A DNA stretch of 64,000 nt from Pseudomonas sp. TNT3 (GCF_010095445.2 NZ_WFGV02000001.1:1-64000), one strand, 5' to 3'; shown: positions 9,162-18,914, numbered from the stretch's first letter. A program made the numbers and translations. Notes: a model not told the origin generated them from the letters alone.

Positions 9162-10432
9162 CCCTGCCAGCGCTTGAACAGCACGCTGGCGTTAACCCCA
9201 CCAAACCCGAAGCCGTTCGACAACGCGTATTCGATGGCCATCGGGCGCGGCTGACCATGAACGATGTCCACGCCTTGCGCTGCCGGGTCAGGGTTTTCAA
9301 AGTTGAGCGTCGCGGGCACCACTTGATCGCGAATCGCCAACAACGTGAAGATTGCCTCGATCCCGCCCGCTGCGCCGAGCAAATGCCCGGTTGCGGATTT
9401 GGTCGACGTCACCGCGATATTATTGTCGGTGCCGAACAACGACTTGATGGCCGCCAACTCCCCCAGATCACCGACCGGCGTCGACGTCGCGTGAGCATTG
9501 AGATGCTGCACCTGCGCAGGCGAGATGCCGGCTTGTGCCAACGCCAGCGACATTGCCCGTCTCGCACCACTGCCGTCTTCAGGGCCTGCGGTCAGGTGAT
9601 AAGCATCAGCGCTGGTACCGTAACCGACCAGTTCTGCCAATGGTTGAGCACCACGAGCCAACGCATGTTCCAATGACTCGATCACCAGAAGGCCTGAGCC
9701 CTCCCCCATGACGAAACCATCGCGGCCACTGTCGAATGGCCGCGACGCACGCTCGGGGGTGTCGTTGTAACCGCTGGACAAAGCACGAGCAGCGGCAAAC
9801 CCGGCAAGACTGACACGATCGATAGCCGCTTCGGCACCACCACACACCGCAATATCCGCCTCACCACTACGAATCAACCGCGCCGCATCGCCAATCGCCT
9901 GCACGCCAGCGGCACACGCTGTCACCGGAGCGCCCAGAGGGCCCTTGAAAGCGTGCTGAATCGACACGTGGCCCGCCGCGAGATTGACCAGAAATGACGG
10001 AATGGTGAACGGCGACAACCGCCGTGGTCCACGCGTGTCGGTGGTGCGAACGGCATCGGCAATCGCGCCGAAACCACCGACACCCGAACCGATAATGGTT
10101 GCAGTGCGCTCCTGTGCAGTGGCGTCCAGCGCTTGCCAACCCGCCTGCTCCAGCGCCTGACGCGCCGCCTCCATCGCAAACAGAATGAAGCGATCCATCT
10201 TCTTCTGTTCTTTAGGAGGCGTCGCCCGATCCGGATCAAAACCGGCCTCGGCATCTTCAGCCAGCGTCGGCACCACGCCACCCACTCTGGCGGGCAAGTC
10301 CGCAACCACCTCCTCCGGCAAAATACGCAACCCGGATTGGCCAGCCAGAAGGCGCTCCCAGACCGCTTCAACGTCGCTGCCCAGAGGCGATACCAGCCCC
10401 ATACCCGTTACTACTATTCGACGATCACTCAT
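9158..10432 (-). CDS. fabF: Beta-ketoacyl-ACP synthase II, FabF-type
   Basis: A 424-residue condensing enzyme extending acyl chains with malonyl-ACP. The thiolase-fold catalytic triad is visible: Cys in VTACAAGVQAIGDA, His in NAHATSTPVGD and His in KSATGHLLGAAGG. The start MSDRRIVVTGMGLVSPLGSDVEAVWERL is standard; GAGG precedes the ATG. There is no acpP or fabG beside it, so it is likely a second FabF copy serving a special fatty acid or a regulatory role with the neighbouring dehydrogenase rather than the main synthesis gene. It is 32 bp downstream of the dehydrogenase. Confidence 0.9.
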   Translation of the reverse strand: MSDRRIVVTGMGLVSPLGSDVEAVWERLLAGQSGLRILPEEVVADLPARVGGVVPTLAEDAEAGFDPDRATPPKEQKKMDRFILFAMEAARQALEQAGWQALDATAQERTATIIGSGVGGFGAIADAVRTTDTRGPRRLSPFTIPSFLVNLAAGHVSIQHAFKGPLGAPVTACAAGVQAIGDAARLIRSGEADIAVCGGAEAAIDRVSLAGFAAARALSSGYNDTPERASRPFDSGRDGFVMGEGSGLLVIESLEHALARGAQPLAELVGYGTSADAYHLTAGPEDGSGARRAMSLALAQAGISPAQVQHLNAHATSTPVGDLGELAAIKSLFGTDNNIAVTSTKSATGHLLGAAGGIEAIFTLLAIRDQVVPATLNFENPDPAAQGVDIVHGQPRPMAIEYALSNGFGFGGVNASVLFKRWQG

Positions 10433-10464
10433 ACCGCACACACCTCAATCCGATTCATGGCGCC

Positions 10465-11259
10465 TCACTTGTAACGCGTGGCCGCCTTGCTTTTAGACAG
10501 ATTCGGCGCCATCACATGACGCGCCGCTACAAACGCTTCCCAATCGCCAGCGTCCGGTAACGAAGGAATGGTGATGAGCTCACCTTGGTCCAGACCAGAC
10601 AACGCCGCATCTACCATTTCACCGGCTTCCATCACCATATCCGCAGGAATTTGCGTCGCATCGATACCGGAACGCTCCCAGATTTCGGTGCGCGTCACCC
10701 CTGGCAATACGGCCTGGACCTTGACACCCGTGCCGTCCAATTCGGCGTTCAACGACTGGGTCAGACTTAACACATATGCCTTGCTGGCGCTGTAAGTCGC
10801 GTTGAAGCGCTCGGGAAACAATGCCACGACCGAAGCAATGTTGATGATCGTCCCACGACCCGCCTTGGAAAAACTTGCCGCCGCCGCCGAGGCCAACCGC
10901 GTGACTGCCGTGATGTTGAGCTGGATCAAACGCTCAAGCTGGTCCATGTCGGAGTTGGCCAGGAGACCATCGGCCGCGACGCCGGCATTGTTCAGCAGGA
11001 GGCTGATACTGGAATCGCTGCGCAGGCGCTGTTCGAGTTTTAACACGTCGTCCTTTCGCGTCAGATCTGCCTTGAGCACTTCGACTTGTATACCGTGCTC
11101 TGTTCGCAGCCTGGTTGCGGCTGCGTCGAGGCGCTCCTGATCGCGTGCGACCAGGAGCAGGTCAAAACCACGGGCGGCCAGACGCTCGGCGTAAATTGCA
11201 CCGATGCCGGAAGATGCACCAGTGACGAGAGCGGTTCCTTGGGCTTTGGGAGAGTTCAT
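10465..11259 (-). CDS. Short-chain dehydrogenase/reductase
   Basis: A 264-residue classical SDR with the NAD(P) motif TGASSGIGA near residue 14, the NNAG motif near 90 and the catalytic YSASK motif near 156, preceded by an active-site Ser in INIASVVA. The C terminus (HVMAPNLSKSKAATRYK) is a less common basic extension. It lies just upstream of the FabF-type gene in the same direction, so the two may act on the same acyl substrates. GGAGCA lies close to its ATG. Substrate is not known. Confidence 0.85.
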   Translation of the reverse strand: MNSPKAQGTALVTGASSGIGAIYAERLAARGFDLLLVARDQERLDAAATRLRTEHGIQVEVLKADLTRKDDVLKLEQRLRSDSSISLLLNNAGVAADGLLANSDMDQLERLIQLNITAVTRLASAAAASFSKAGRGTIINIASVVALFPERFNATYSASKAYVLSLTQSLNAELDGTGVKVQAVLPGVTRTEIWERSGIDATQIPADMVMEAGEMVDAALSGLDQGELITIPSLPDAGDWEAFVAARHVMAPNLSKSKAATRYK

Positions 11260-11324
11260 AAAGGGTGCTCCTGGGGAGAGGCTGAGGGTGAGAACGTACG
11301 AGCGGTTCGTTGGACGACGTATTT

Positions 11325-11330
11325 ATTATA
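11325..11330 (-). promoter_or_regulatory. Candidate -10 box for the SDR-fabF unit
   Basis: TATAAT occurs on the minus strand at 11330-11325, about 65 bp upstream of the SDR start, preceded by TGCC, which partly resembles an extended -10. I see no strong -35 at 17 bp, so this is only a candidate. Confidence 0.35.
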
Positions 11331-11444
11331 GGCATAATCCAAAGTGCATATGATAGTCGTAATTTTTTAGGCTCCGACGAAAGGAGGTGCCTTGCCGAGT
11401 GGCTCGCCTTAAATTGCACAAGAGTTTTGTACTGCGCCATAACG

Positions 11445-11471
11445 AAAAAAGGCCGGTCAATGACCGGCCTT
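11445..11471 (-). terminator. Rho-independent terminator after the ComEA-like gene
   Basis: On the minus strand AAGGCCGGTCA-T-TGACCGGCCTT forms an 11-bp perfect stem with a one-base centre, running straight into TTTTTT. It lies about 20 bp after the stop codon of the helix-hairpin-helix gene and marks the end of the O-antigen side. Confidence 0.9.
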
Positions 11472-11491
11472 CCTAGCGCTGAACAATCAGC

Positions 11492-11827
11492 TTAGTTCAC
11501 CTCGAGCTTCTCACGGTTTTTATCCAGAATCGCTTTGCCGATCCCCTTCACTTCCAGCAGCTCATCTACGGATGCAAAGGGCCCGTTCATATCGCGATAT
11601 GCAACAATCGCCTGGGCCTTTGCTTCACCAACACCTGTCAGTTCTCGCTGCAAAGTTGGCGCGTCGGCACCATTGAGGTCGACTTTGCCTGACATTTCCT
11701 TTGGAGCAGCTTCCATCACTGCAGGGGGATTGCCAGTCTCGGGCTTGGCTGCGGGCGCAGCAGTGGCGCTGATCGAGAGGCTGGTGAGCAGGGCAAAAAT
11801 CAGAGAGGAGAGGTAACCGGTACGCAT
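11492..11827 (-). CDS. ComEA-like secreted helix-hairpin-helix protein
   Basis: A 111-residue protein with a signal peptide (MRTGYLSSLIFALLTSLSISATA) and a ComEA-type double helix-hairpin-helix domain (residues about 48-110; KVDLNGADAPTLQRELTGVG and FASVDELLEVKGIGKAILDK). Such proteins bind double-stranded DNA at the cell surface or periplasm, as in competence. The ATG at 11827 was chosen because it begins the signal peptide; the upstream open frame overlaps wbpM. In Pseudomonas this gene marks the end of the O-antigen locus, as here. Confidence 0.85.
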   Translation of the reverse strand: MRTGYLSSLIFALLTSLSISATAAPAAKPETGNPPAVMEAAPKEMSGKVDLNGADAPTLQRELTGVGEAKAQAIVAYRDMNGPFASVDELLEVKGIGKAILDKNREKLEVN

Positions 11828-11939
11828 ATTTGAAGCTCCATGACATCGATTAGGAAAGCAGCTTTTCCGAAGCTGCCTCCCAAATTTAGGCGATGTATGG
11901 GGTCTGTCAAAAGTGTGTCTGTTGCGGGATGTGAAACAA

Positions 11940-13934
11940 TCAGGGCTCAAGACGACGTTGCTGGTAGATCCAGTCGACGATCTCGCCGTCAGGGGTGTAG
12001 CCGCTGACGGTTTCTCGAAGCAATTGACGGACGCGGGTGTAGTCGTCCTGCTCCACAGCAGCGAGGAGATCGCTCAATTTGGACTTGAGTACGTCCCAGG
12101 ACAAATGGTCCTCGTTCGCACTCATAATCATCGGATGCTCAGTGGCAGCGACGTTATCCCCGATCAACAGCTCTTCGTAAAGTTTTTCACCCGGGCGCAG
12201 ACCAGTGAACTCGATTGAAATATCGCCGTGCGGATTTTTTTCCGACCGCACACTCAACCCTGAGAGATGAATCATCTTCTCCGCCAATTCGACGATCTTC
12301 ACTGGTTCGCCCATGTCCAGAACAAACACGTCGCCCCCCAACCCCATAGAGCCTGCCTGGATAACCAGTTGCGCCGCTTCCGGAATAGTCATGAAGTAAC
12401 GTGTGATTTTGGGATGAGTAACCGTGAGCGGTCCGCCCGATTTGATTTGCTTATAGAAAAGCGGGATCACTGAACCTGAAGAACCCAATACGTTACCAAA
12501 ACGTACCATAGTGAACCGGGTCTTGTTCACCCGTGAAATATTCGAGCTATCACCAAACAATACCGGTGCGAGTTCGCGGCTGAGAGCCTGCAACGTCAAC
12601 TCGGAAAGGCGCTTGGTACTGCCCATAACGTTGGTCGGTCGTACCGCTTTATCAGTGGAAATGAGCACAAAATTTGCCACGCCTGCGGTCAATGCTGCTT
12701 GCGCGGTATTCAGCGTGCCTATGACGTTGTTCAACACGCCTTCGGCAATATTGTGCTCAACCATGGGCACATGCTTGTAGGCCGCCGCGTGATAGACGGT
12801 ATCTACTCGCCAGGCTTTCATGACATCCAGCAATTTCCCCTGATTTCGTACAGACCCCAGGATGGGTAACAATCGGACCGGGAGCGACTCGCGGGCGATA
12901 CGCTGTTCCAGCTCCGACAGGATCGAATACAAATTGAATTCACTGTGTTCGAACAACAAAAGTGTCGTCGGGTGCAGGGAAAGGATCTGGCGGCAAAGCT
13001 CTGAACCAATGGATCCGCCCGCCCCTGTCACCAGGACCGACTGCCCCTTGATGCAGTGTTCGAGCAGGTTTCCTTGAGCAGGTACTGCGTCACGACCAAG
13101 CAAGTCCGCAATATCCACTTCCTGAATATCATCGACCTTGACTCGCCCGCTCGCCAAATCCATGAAGCCCGGGACACTACGAACATGTAGAGGAAACCCC
13201 TCGAGGAAACCAAGAATTTCTCGGCGTCGGCCTCGGTTTGATGAAGGTATCGCCAAGAGGATTTCCTGGGCACCTGTTGTATCGATCATTTGCTGGATAT
13301 GCTTGGGCTTGAAGACCTGCAGCCCGGAAATGATCCGATCGGCAATCCCGCTGTCGTCATCTATAAACGCCACCGGGCGCATTACCCGCCCCATTCGCAA
13401 CGCAGCCACTAATTGGTTGCCGGCAGCACCTGCACCATAGATGGCAACCTTGGGCAAACCATCATCCCTGCTGGTAAACGGCACATGTTGAGCTGCCGCG
13501 AACCAGTCGCCCAGAAAGTACTGGCGCATGGCGAGGCGCAAACCGCCGATCATGACCAGGCTCAACCACCAATAATTAAAGATTATCGAGCGAGGTACGA
13601 CGGTTTCGTGATTACTGTACCAGTAGACGATTACACCCAAGACCAACGCGGACAAGCTGACCGCCTTGATAATTGCGATTAGCGCGTCATTTCCAAAATA
13701 GCGCATCACTGCTCGGTACATACCGAAACGTATGAACAGCGGAATGGCGACGATTGGAGCGAAAATGAAGAGCCAGCGGTGCATAGTGAACGGGTTGATA
13801 ATATCGTCAAGGCCAAGACGAACGACAAAAGAAAGCCACAGCGATACCCATACCAACAGAATGTCGGCCACGACCTGTATGAGGCGTTTCTGACGTCGGG
13901 TCAAGGCCAGCAACCAAGCGCGAACATGCCCCAT
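11940..13934 (-). CDS. wbpM: WbpM/CapD-type nucleotide-sugar 4,6-dehydratase
   Basis: A 664-residue inner-membrane enzyme converting UDP-GlcNAc to the 4-keto-6-deoxy intermediate for UDP-QuiNAc or UDP-FucNAc. Four membrane segments occupy about residues 10-130. A first Rossmann motif (YGAGAAGNQL) lies near residue 145 and the catalytic extended-SDR domain starts at TGAGGSIGSELCRQIL (about 300), with the family motif STDKAVRPTNVMGSTKR near 430. The ATG at 13934 (MGHVRAWLLALTRRQKR) aligns with the known WbpM start; an upstream extension overlaps wbpL. It is the last gene of the cluster. Confidence 0.93.
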   Translation of the reverse strand: MGHVRAWLLALTRRQKRLIQVVADILLVWVSLWLSFVVRLGLDDIINPFTMHRWLFIFAPIVAIPLFIRFGMYRAVMRYFGNDALIAIIKAVSLSALVLGVIVYWYSNHETVVPRSIIFNYWWLSLVMIGGLRLAMRQYFLGDWFAAAQHVPFTSRDDGLPKVAIYGAGAAGNQLVAALRMGRVMRPVAFIDDDSGIADRIISGLQVFKPKHIQQMIDTTGAQEILLAIPSSNRGRRREILGFLEGFPLHVRSVPGFMDLASGRVKVDDIQEVDIADLLGRDAVPAQGNLLEHCIKGQSVLVTGAGGSIGSELCRQILSLHPTTLLLFEHSEFNLYSILSELEQRIARESLPVRLLPILGSVRNQGKLLDVMKAWRVDTVYHAAAYKHVPMVEHNIAEGVLNNVIGTLNTAQAALTAGVANFVLISTDKAVRPTNVMGSTKRLSELTLQALSRELAPVLFGDSSNISRVNKTRFTMVRFGNVLGSSGSVIPLFYKQIKSGGPLTVTHPKITRYFMTIPEAAQLVIQAGSMGLGGDVFVLDMGEPVKIVELAEKMIHLSGLSVRSEKNPHGDISIEFTGLRPGEKLYEELLIGDNVAATEHPMIMSANEDHLSWDVLKSKLSDLLAAVEQDDYTRVRQLLRETVSGYTPDGEIVDWIYQQRRLEP

Positions 13935-14017
13935 GAATCCATCTATCACTTCGTTATCATCCCCAGATTTCACGCGCCATCTTTTCCTGATAATCCAACT
14001 ATAAAATGTAGCCGCCT

Positions 14018-15037
14018 TCAGCCAGCTTTCTCTAGCGAACCTGCCTTGAATTTCAACGCCAGAATGATCAACGGAATATAGGCTATTAGCAATCCAGTCG
14101 CGCCGTCCAGTTGAAGCAAGGTTACGCTGAGTGAGATAGGAAGCAACCAAAGCAGGTTGATCAGCGTGACGCCGATTGTCACGGGCAAGTGCTTGCCAAA
14201 TTGACGAGAGGCGAACTGATAACCATGGCTGCGATGCGCCTCATAGACTTTATCCCCTCTCACCAGTCGTCGAATCAGCGTAAACGTTGCGTCAACGACA
14301 AAGACACCCAACATGATCAGCCAGGCAAAAAAGAACTCGCTACCGGCCCACGCAGCTTGAATCGAAAGGGCGCCCAGAATGATTCCCAGGAAACCGCTAC
14401 CGGCATCCCCCATGAAGATGCGGGCGGGGGGGAAATTCCAGTACAGGAATCCGGCAACAGTCATGCTCAGCATGAGCGGTGCCCATATCAAGGCTGCCTG
14501 TCCCGTCAGGTAGTAGATGAAGGACAACCCGAGGCATGCACAGATCGCTTCTAGACTGGCGAGACCATCAATACCATCCATAAAATTGTATAGGTTAAGC
14601 ATCCAGACAAGGTAGACAGCCGCTAATGCACTACCAAACCAACCGAGATCAATTGTAAAACCGAAAACAGTCAGTAACGGCAAGCCGCCCATCCAGTACA
14701 TCACCCATCCTGCTGCCACGAAATGGCCTAATAATCGCCATCTTGCTGCAATATGCCCGTGATCATCCATAAAACCGATCACCGCTATCAAAGCACCCGA
14801 ACCGACCATTGCAATGATCTGAGCAACAGGCTGCAGCTCCTGGCTGGCCATGAAAGCCAGACACAGAAGGAATGCCAAAACAATCGCGACGCCACCACCA
14901 CGCGGCGTTGGAACCGAGTGCGAGCTCCGAGCATTAGGTATGTCGATAATACTTTTATGCAATGCGTATCGGCGCAATGCAGCAGTCAACAGTAGCGCCA
15001 GCAGGACAGCGACCGGAAATACATACCAATACTTCAT
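14018..15037 (-). CDS. wbpL: O-antigen initiating glycosyl-1-phosphate transferase WbpL
   Basis: A 339-residue, about 11-segment MraY/WecA-family transferase that loads the first sugar phosphate (QuiNAc or FucNAc) onto undecaprenyl phosphate. Family motifs are visible: RSSHSVPTPRGGG near residue 40, GFMDDHGH near 90, NLYNFMDGIDGLAS near 150 and ARIFMGDAGSGFLG near 210, with His-rich EAHRSHGYQ near 270. It overlaps the upstream epimerase gene by 4 bp and is followed after 83 bp by wbpM. Confidence 0.93.
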   Translation of the reverse strand: MKYWYVFPVAVLLALLLTAALRRYALHKSIIDIPNARSSHSVPTPRGGGVAIVLAFLLCLAFMASQELQPVAQIIAMVGSGALIAVIGFMDDHGHIAARWRLLGHFVAAGWVMYWMGGLPLLTVFGFTIDLGWFGSALAAVYLVWMLNLYNFMDGIDGLASLEAICACLGLSFIYYLTGQAALIWAPLMLSMTVAGFLYWNFPPARIFMGDAGSGFLGIILGALSIQAAWAGSEFFFAWLIMLGVFVVDATFTLIRRLVRGDKVYEAHRSHGYQFASRQFGKHLPVTIGVTLINLLWLLPISLSVTLLQLDGATGLLIAYIPLIILALKFKAGSLEKAG

Positions 15038-15999
15038 TGATTTCGCTCATTAATAAAATGTTCAGCGGTCTTGCGCAATGCCTTATCCAATGTGAGTACC
15101 GGGTGCCATCCGAGCAACGATTGAGCCTTGCTGATATCGACCTGTAGCGAACCGCAAAGCCGCTGGGAAAGAGCTTTTTTCCCTAACAATGCCGCGGTAC
15201 CTTTCAGCAACCAGTCTGGCACAGGTAGCAAACGCGCCGGGCAGTTCAACGCATTGGCAAGCTTTTTCAATAGCTGAGTAGTGGAAACGTCTTCGCCGTC
15301 GCTTACCAGAAACGTCTGATCAGCAGCAGCCGGATGGTTGATGCAAACCTCTATCAAGTTCACAAGATTGTCGAGTGCAACAAGGCTGCGTTGGTTGTGT
15401 ATCGCACCAAAGGGTAACGGAACACCTTTTTGCAGCCACTTCATCATGCTTGCGAAATTGGCTTTCACCCCGGGGCCGTAAACCAGTACAGGTCGGATAA
15501 TGACGACTTCCATACCAGTTTCAGCCGCCAGTAGACGAAGCCCATCTTCCGCCTCCCGTTTGGAGATGCCGTAAAAGTCTGATGGCTGAGGAGCATCAGT
15601 TTCCCTGTAAGGACGGCCAGAAACAGTACCCTCGCCATTGACCTTAATCGAACTGACGAAAATAAATCTCTTGGCTCCCGCCACTGCTGCACTTCGCGCC
15701 AAACTTAATGTATGCCCAACGTTGATCGCTCGAAATGCCGCAAGCGGATCGACTTCAGTGTCGTTCATCACGTGTACACGTGACGCCAAATGAATCACCA
15801 CCTGAACGTGGCTCAACGCGTCGTGGTCAGCATTGATCTCCGAGAAATCAGCAAGGCAGTGATAAGAAACCTGCGCGTGCGGTTTAGCTGGCGTACTACG
15901 TACCAGCGCCCTCACCTGAAATTCGGAGTGTTCGGTAAGTTGTTCGACCAAGCGATGTCCAACGAATCCGCTGCTGCCCGTGACCAATATCTGGGTCAT
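15034..15999 (-). CDS. NAD-dependent epimerase/reductase, WbpV-like
   Basis: A 321-residue extended SDR with GSSGFVGHRL at the N terminus and the catalytic FYGISKREAED (YxxxK) near residue 140. In Pseudomonas O-antigen loci the enzyme at this place reduces or epimerises the WbpM product to UDP-QuiNAc or UDP-FucNAc, the sugar then used by WbpL. It overlaps both neighbours by 4 bp, so it is translationally coupled. Which of the two sugars it makes cannot be told from the sequence alone. Confidence 0.85.
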   Translation of the reverse strand: MTQILVTGSSGFVGHRLVEQLTEHSEFQVRALVRSTPAKPHAQVSYHCLADFSEINADHDALSHVQVVIHLASRVHVMNDTEVDPLAAFRAINVGHTLSLARSAAVAGAKRFIFVSSIKVNGEGTVSGRPYRETDAPQPSDFYGISKREAEDGLRLLAAETGMEVVIIRPVLVYGPGVKANFASMMKWLQKGVPLPFGAIHNQRSLVALDNLVNLIEVCINHPAAADQTFLVSDGEDVSTTQLLKKLANALNCPARLLPVPDWLLKGTAALLGKKALSQRLCGSLQVDISKAQSLLGWHPVLTLDKALRKTAEHFINERNQ

Positions 16000-16907
16000 T
16001 TTTTATAACTCATTATGGCGAGCGAGAGGCAAAGGCCCATGAAAACAAATTTATCGCGTAATCGTCTTCGGCACTTGTAGCCTGACAACGCAAGCCTGGC
16101 CAGATCGATTCCACCCAACTTGATCCAACTCTGGACGAACGGAGTCTCTTCAACGCCGACCAGCTTTGATATCAGGGCGGCCTGGTTCAGCCACCAGCCG
16201 TCAAACACCTTCGAGAGTCGGGCCCGAAACGCCTTCAAGCCACTGTTTACTCCAACCTGATTGTTTGCGTGCTGCCGGTAACGCATGTATGAATTGGAAT
16301 CGATAACCCACTTGTAGCCGTGGGCCCGACTGAATGCATAACAGTACCAGTCATGAAGTGTCACGCTCTGCACGTCAACGTAACGTGCGGTGAGATGCTG
16401 ATGCAGTTCCAAGAACAAACGTCTGGAAAACACATAGGTACAACCAGGACCCGCTGCTTCAAACAAATGATCGTATTGCACTTGGGGTTGCGCTTTAACG
16501 ATCAGTGCTTCTCGTCCATCCGGCCAAAAAGCAGTGACATTAGCCGAATATCCATCTGCTTTATTTTCGGCGATTACGCCCACCGCACGGATCAGCTTGT
16601 CGGGTAGCCATAAATCATCCTGATCCGCAAACGAAAAGTAATCAAAACCGTCCAAAGGCGCATCTTTTATCAGCCGAAAGAAATTACGCGCGGCACCACC
16701 AAACTTCTCTCCATGAGCGACATATTTAACACGAGGGTCCGATTCGGCCAGATCAGTCACCCACTGTTCGGTTCCGTCACTTGAACTATCGACACTTATC
16801 AGGAGCGTTACTGCAACACCTTCCTGAGCGAGAATAGAATTAACTTGATCAGAAATCCATTGCATACCGTTATAAGCGGCGAGCATTACCAAATAATTCG
16901 GCTTCAT
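15996..16907 (-). CDS. Glycosyltransferase family 2, probably a rhamnosyltransferase
   Basis: A 303-residue GT-A fold transferase. The N terminus (LVMLAAYNGMQWISDQVNSI), the nucleotide-binding ISVDSSSDGT and the DxD-like FSFADQDDLWLPDKL are clear. It resembles GT2 enzymes that add rhamnose or deoxyhexoses to the O unit; the cluster makes dTDP-rhamnose, which fits. It overlaps the epimerase gene by 4 bp. Acceptor and linkage are unknown. Confidence 0.82.
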   Translation of the reverse strand: MKPNYLVMLAAYNGMQWISDQVNSILAQEGVAVTLLISVDSSSDGTEQWVTDLAESDPRVKYVAHGEKFGGAARNFFRLIKDAPLDGFDYFSFADQDDLWLPDKLIRAVGVIAENKADGYSANVTAFWPDGREALIVKAQPQVQYDHLFEAAGPGCTYVFSRRLFLELHQHLTARYVDVQSVTLHDWYCYAFSRAHGYKWVIDSNSYMRYRQHANNQVGVNSGLKAFRARLSKVFDGWWLNQAALISKLVGVEETPFVQSWIKLGGIDLARLALSGYKCRRRLRDKFVFMGLCLSLAIMSYKK

Positions 16908-16935
16908 TGTGTGCTCATTCTAAACCGTAAAAAAT

Positions 16936-17997
16936 TCAAGACAACACCGAAGCATAGGCGTCGATAATCTTCAATGACGAGGCGTAAAAAGCTCCGGCTA
17001 TGGCGAAGAGGAAAACACCATAGACAATTTTACTTTTGCAGTCGAAAAAACGCATCAACATTACAAACGTCACCATATCAAAAAAGCCGAACAACTCTGC
17101 GGTCCTTAGCGACAACGAATCGTTCCAGCTAAACAAAATTTGCAATGCAAGACCAATGACGGAAATGCTCAGCACAAATCGTTCAACATCAGAAAGCACT
17201 TGATAAAAAGCAAGCAGTATGAAAGAAATTATAGATAGCCGAATCAGAAAATAGAACGACAATAGAGAGAGCGCACTCGTTTGATATTCACCGTTCAGGT
17301 AGGGTGCGAGCCTGCTGAAACCGCCCAGCCATCCAGATAGGCCGGAAATCAAGCTACTCAACGCAAACGAAGCAATAATAATCGAGAGTATGAGCCCTCG
17401 ACTAAACCCCTTGAATCCAGACATCAATAATATAAACACTGGAAAAAACATGATAACTGACAGATGAAAACTAAGACCAAAGCAAAAAAGCAATAGCCCT
17501 TTAAGACTTTGGCCCTTGTAAAAAAACATCAAGGCGCAGGACGCCAGCGCGATCGCTACTCCCACGCGGACCTGAACCAGATCATGAACGATGAAAAACC
17601 TCGAAAAAATTAGGAAAAAAATAAAATAAGAAAAATAACCGCTAAGCACTTCTTTTGAAAAGACAGATTTTGCCAAAATAGAAATGCCGGCTACCACACA
17701 AAAAAACGCGAAGTCTGGCAACCCAAGCCAGTGAACTACGCTAAACAAGAGCAGAAAACCCGGATCTTTAAATTCGGCAGCAATAGTGTCGATTGACTTG
17801 CCAGCGCGGTGCAACCATTCAACATAATTGAAGTAATCCGGCGCGATATCCGGTGCGCGCAACCCCGCAAAAAAAACGAGGTATACGGTCAAAAAGCAGA
17901 AGACAATGAAACCAAAAATTTTTAATGCTCGACTATCATTAACAAAGGAAAAACCTGCCCCCATGGCAGTCCAGAGAAAAATAGACACGTACAACAT
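16936..17997 (-). CDS. wzy: EpsG-type O-antigen polymerase (Wzy)
   Basis: A 353-residue, strongly hydrophobic protein of about 10 membrane segments, with the FAGLRAPDIAPDYFNY loop near residue 45 and HDLVQVRVGVAIAL near 140, both typical of EpsG-family polymerases. It would join O units in the periplasm. The ATG at 17997 overlaps the upstream gene's stop codon by one base. Base composition is clearly richer in A and T than the flanking housekeeping genes, as usual for strain-specific wzy genes. The cluster has no other polymerase candidate. Confidence 0.78.
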   Translation of the reverse strand: MLYVSIFLWTAMGAGFSFVNDSRALKIFGFIVFCFLTVYLVFFAGLRAPDIAPDYFNYVEWLHRAGKSIDTIAAEFKDPGFLLLFSVVHWLGLPDFAFFCVVAGISILAKSVFSKEVLSGYFSYFIFFLIFSRFFIVHDLVQVRVGVAIALASCALMFFYKGQSLKGLLLFCFGLSFHLSVIMFFPVFILLMSGFKGFSRGLILSIIIASFALSSLISGLSGWLGGFSRLAPYLNGEYQTSALSLLSFYFLIRLSIISFILLAFYQVLSDVERFVLSISVIGLALQILFSWNDSLSLRTAELFGFFDMVTFVMLMRFFDCKSKIVYGVFLFAIAGAFYASSLKIIDAYASVLS

Positions 17998-18914
17998 TAA
18001 AAACGGCCCTTGAACATTTTTTTGATTACACCATCGTAAACAGCAAGGCACAGAAGCTTTGCCGAATACCATTTTCTCCTTGAACAGAGCGAGTAATAAA
18101 TCACGTAAAGGGGAACCCTGCGTGCCAATTGCAGACGACTGGCAATGCTTATTTGCCCCCAGAGAACAAGATAAGTCGCGTTCCTGACGATAAAATAGTT
18201 GCGAAAATCAGTGTGAAGATTGATTTTGCGTCCCATGAATTCGACAAACTCATCTCCAATACTATGGCGCATTGACACTAAGGGCGTCAGGTAGGAGATG
18301 TAGCCAAATGACGCTGCCCGCTCTCCCCATTCAATATCAACCCAGTCGATAAAAAACTCATCTTTCATTCCACCTACAGTTTTCAAGACCGACAGGCTAA
18401 TAAGCGAGCCAGAGGCAATAATGTAACTGGTCGCCACGGGTTCCTGTGTCTTGAGGTCAATCGGTGTTCTTTTTCCACCAAAACGGGTTGGAGTAATTGC
18501 AGGCGCCGCTTCTCCCGTCTTCTCATCTACGACAACGGGCCCGATGGCGCCGACTTTTTTCCCCTCTGCCAGTAGTTTCTGCTCCTCAGCCACCAACGTG
18601 TCGACTGTGCCAGGTGCCAACGCGCTGTCTTGATCCATCAGAAGCACGTGAGAATGGCCAGCCTCCCTCGCTAAATCAATACCTGCGTTATGAGCCCGCG
18701 CAATGCCAAGATTATCCTTGAGTGGGTGATAGGTCCAAGATTCCCCGGAGAACGATTCAGGATAGCTTTCCAAGTCTGCGCCAGGCGTGTTATCAACAAT
18801 ATAAACCGAGTCAACTTGACCAATAAGGCTTTTGAGCAAACGATCAAGAATGACCAGATCCGGTTTGAAGAGCACAACAACGGCGGCGACGGAAATTTTC
18901 ATGTAGGAACTCAT
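17997..18914 (-). CDS. Glycosyltransferase family 2, RfbF/rhamnosyltransferase-like
   Basis: A 305-residue GT2 enzyme with VAAVVVLFKPD at the N terminus, VYIVDNTPG, the conserved NLGIARAHNAGIDLA and the DxD-like LLMDQDSAL, then FFIDWVDIEWGERAASFGY. This layout is that of dTDP-rhamnosyl transferases. Translation may start at 18914 (MSSYMKIS) or four codons later. It overlaps wzy by one base and lies 14 bp after the GT4-type gene. Confidence 0.85.
   Translation of the reverse strand: MSSYMKISVAAVVVLFKPDLVILDRLLKSLIGQVDSVYIVDNTPGADLESYPESFSGESWTYHPLKDNLGIARAHNAGIDLAREAGHSHVLLMDQDSALAPGTVDTLVAEEQKLLAEGKKVGAIGPVVVDEKTGEAAPAITPTRFGGKRTPIDLKTQEPVATSYIIASGSLISLSVLKTVGGMKDEFFIDWVDIEWGERAASFGYISYLTPLVSMRHSIGDEFVEFMGRKINLHTDFRNYFIVRNATYLVLWGQISIASRLQLARRVPLYVIYYSLCSRRKWYSAKLLCLAVYDGVIKKMFKGRF

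Noticed and set aside
13935..14150. An upstream extension of wbpM by 72 codons
   Set aside because: It overlaps the 3' end of wbpL and lacks similarity to the known WbpM N terminus.
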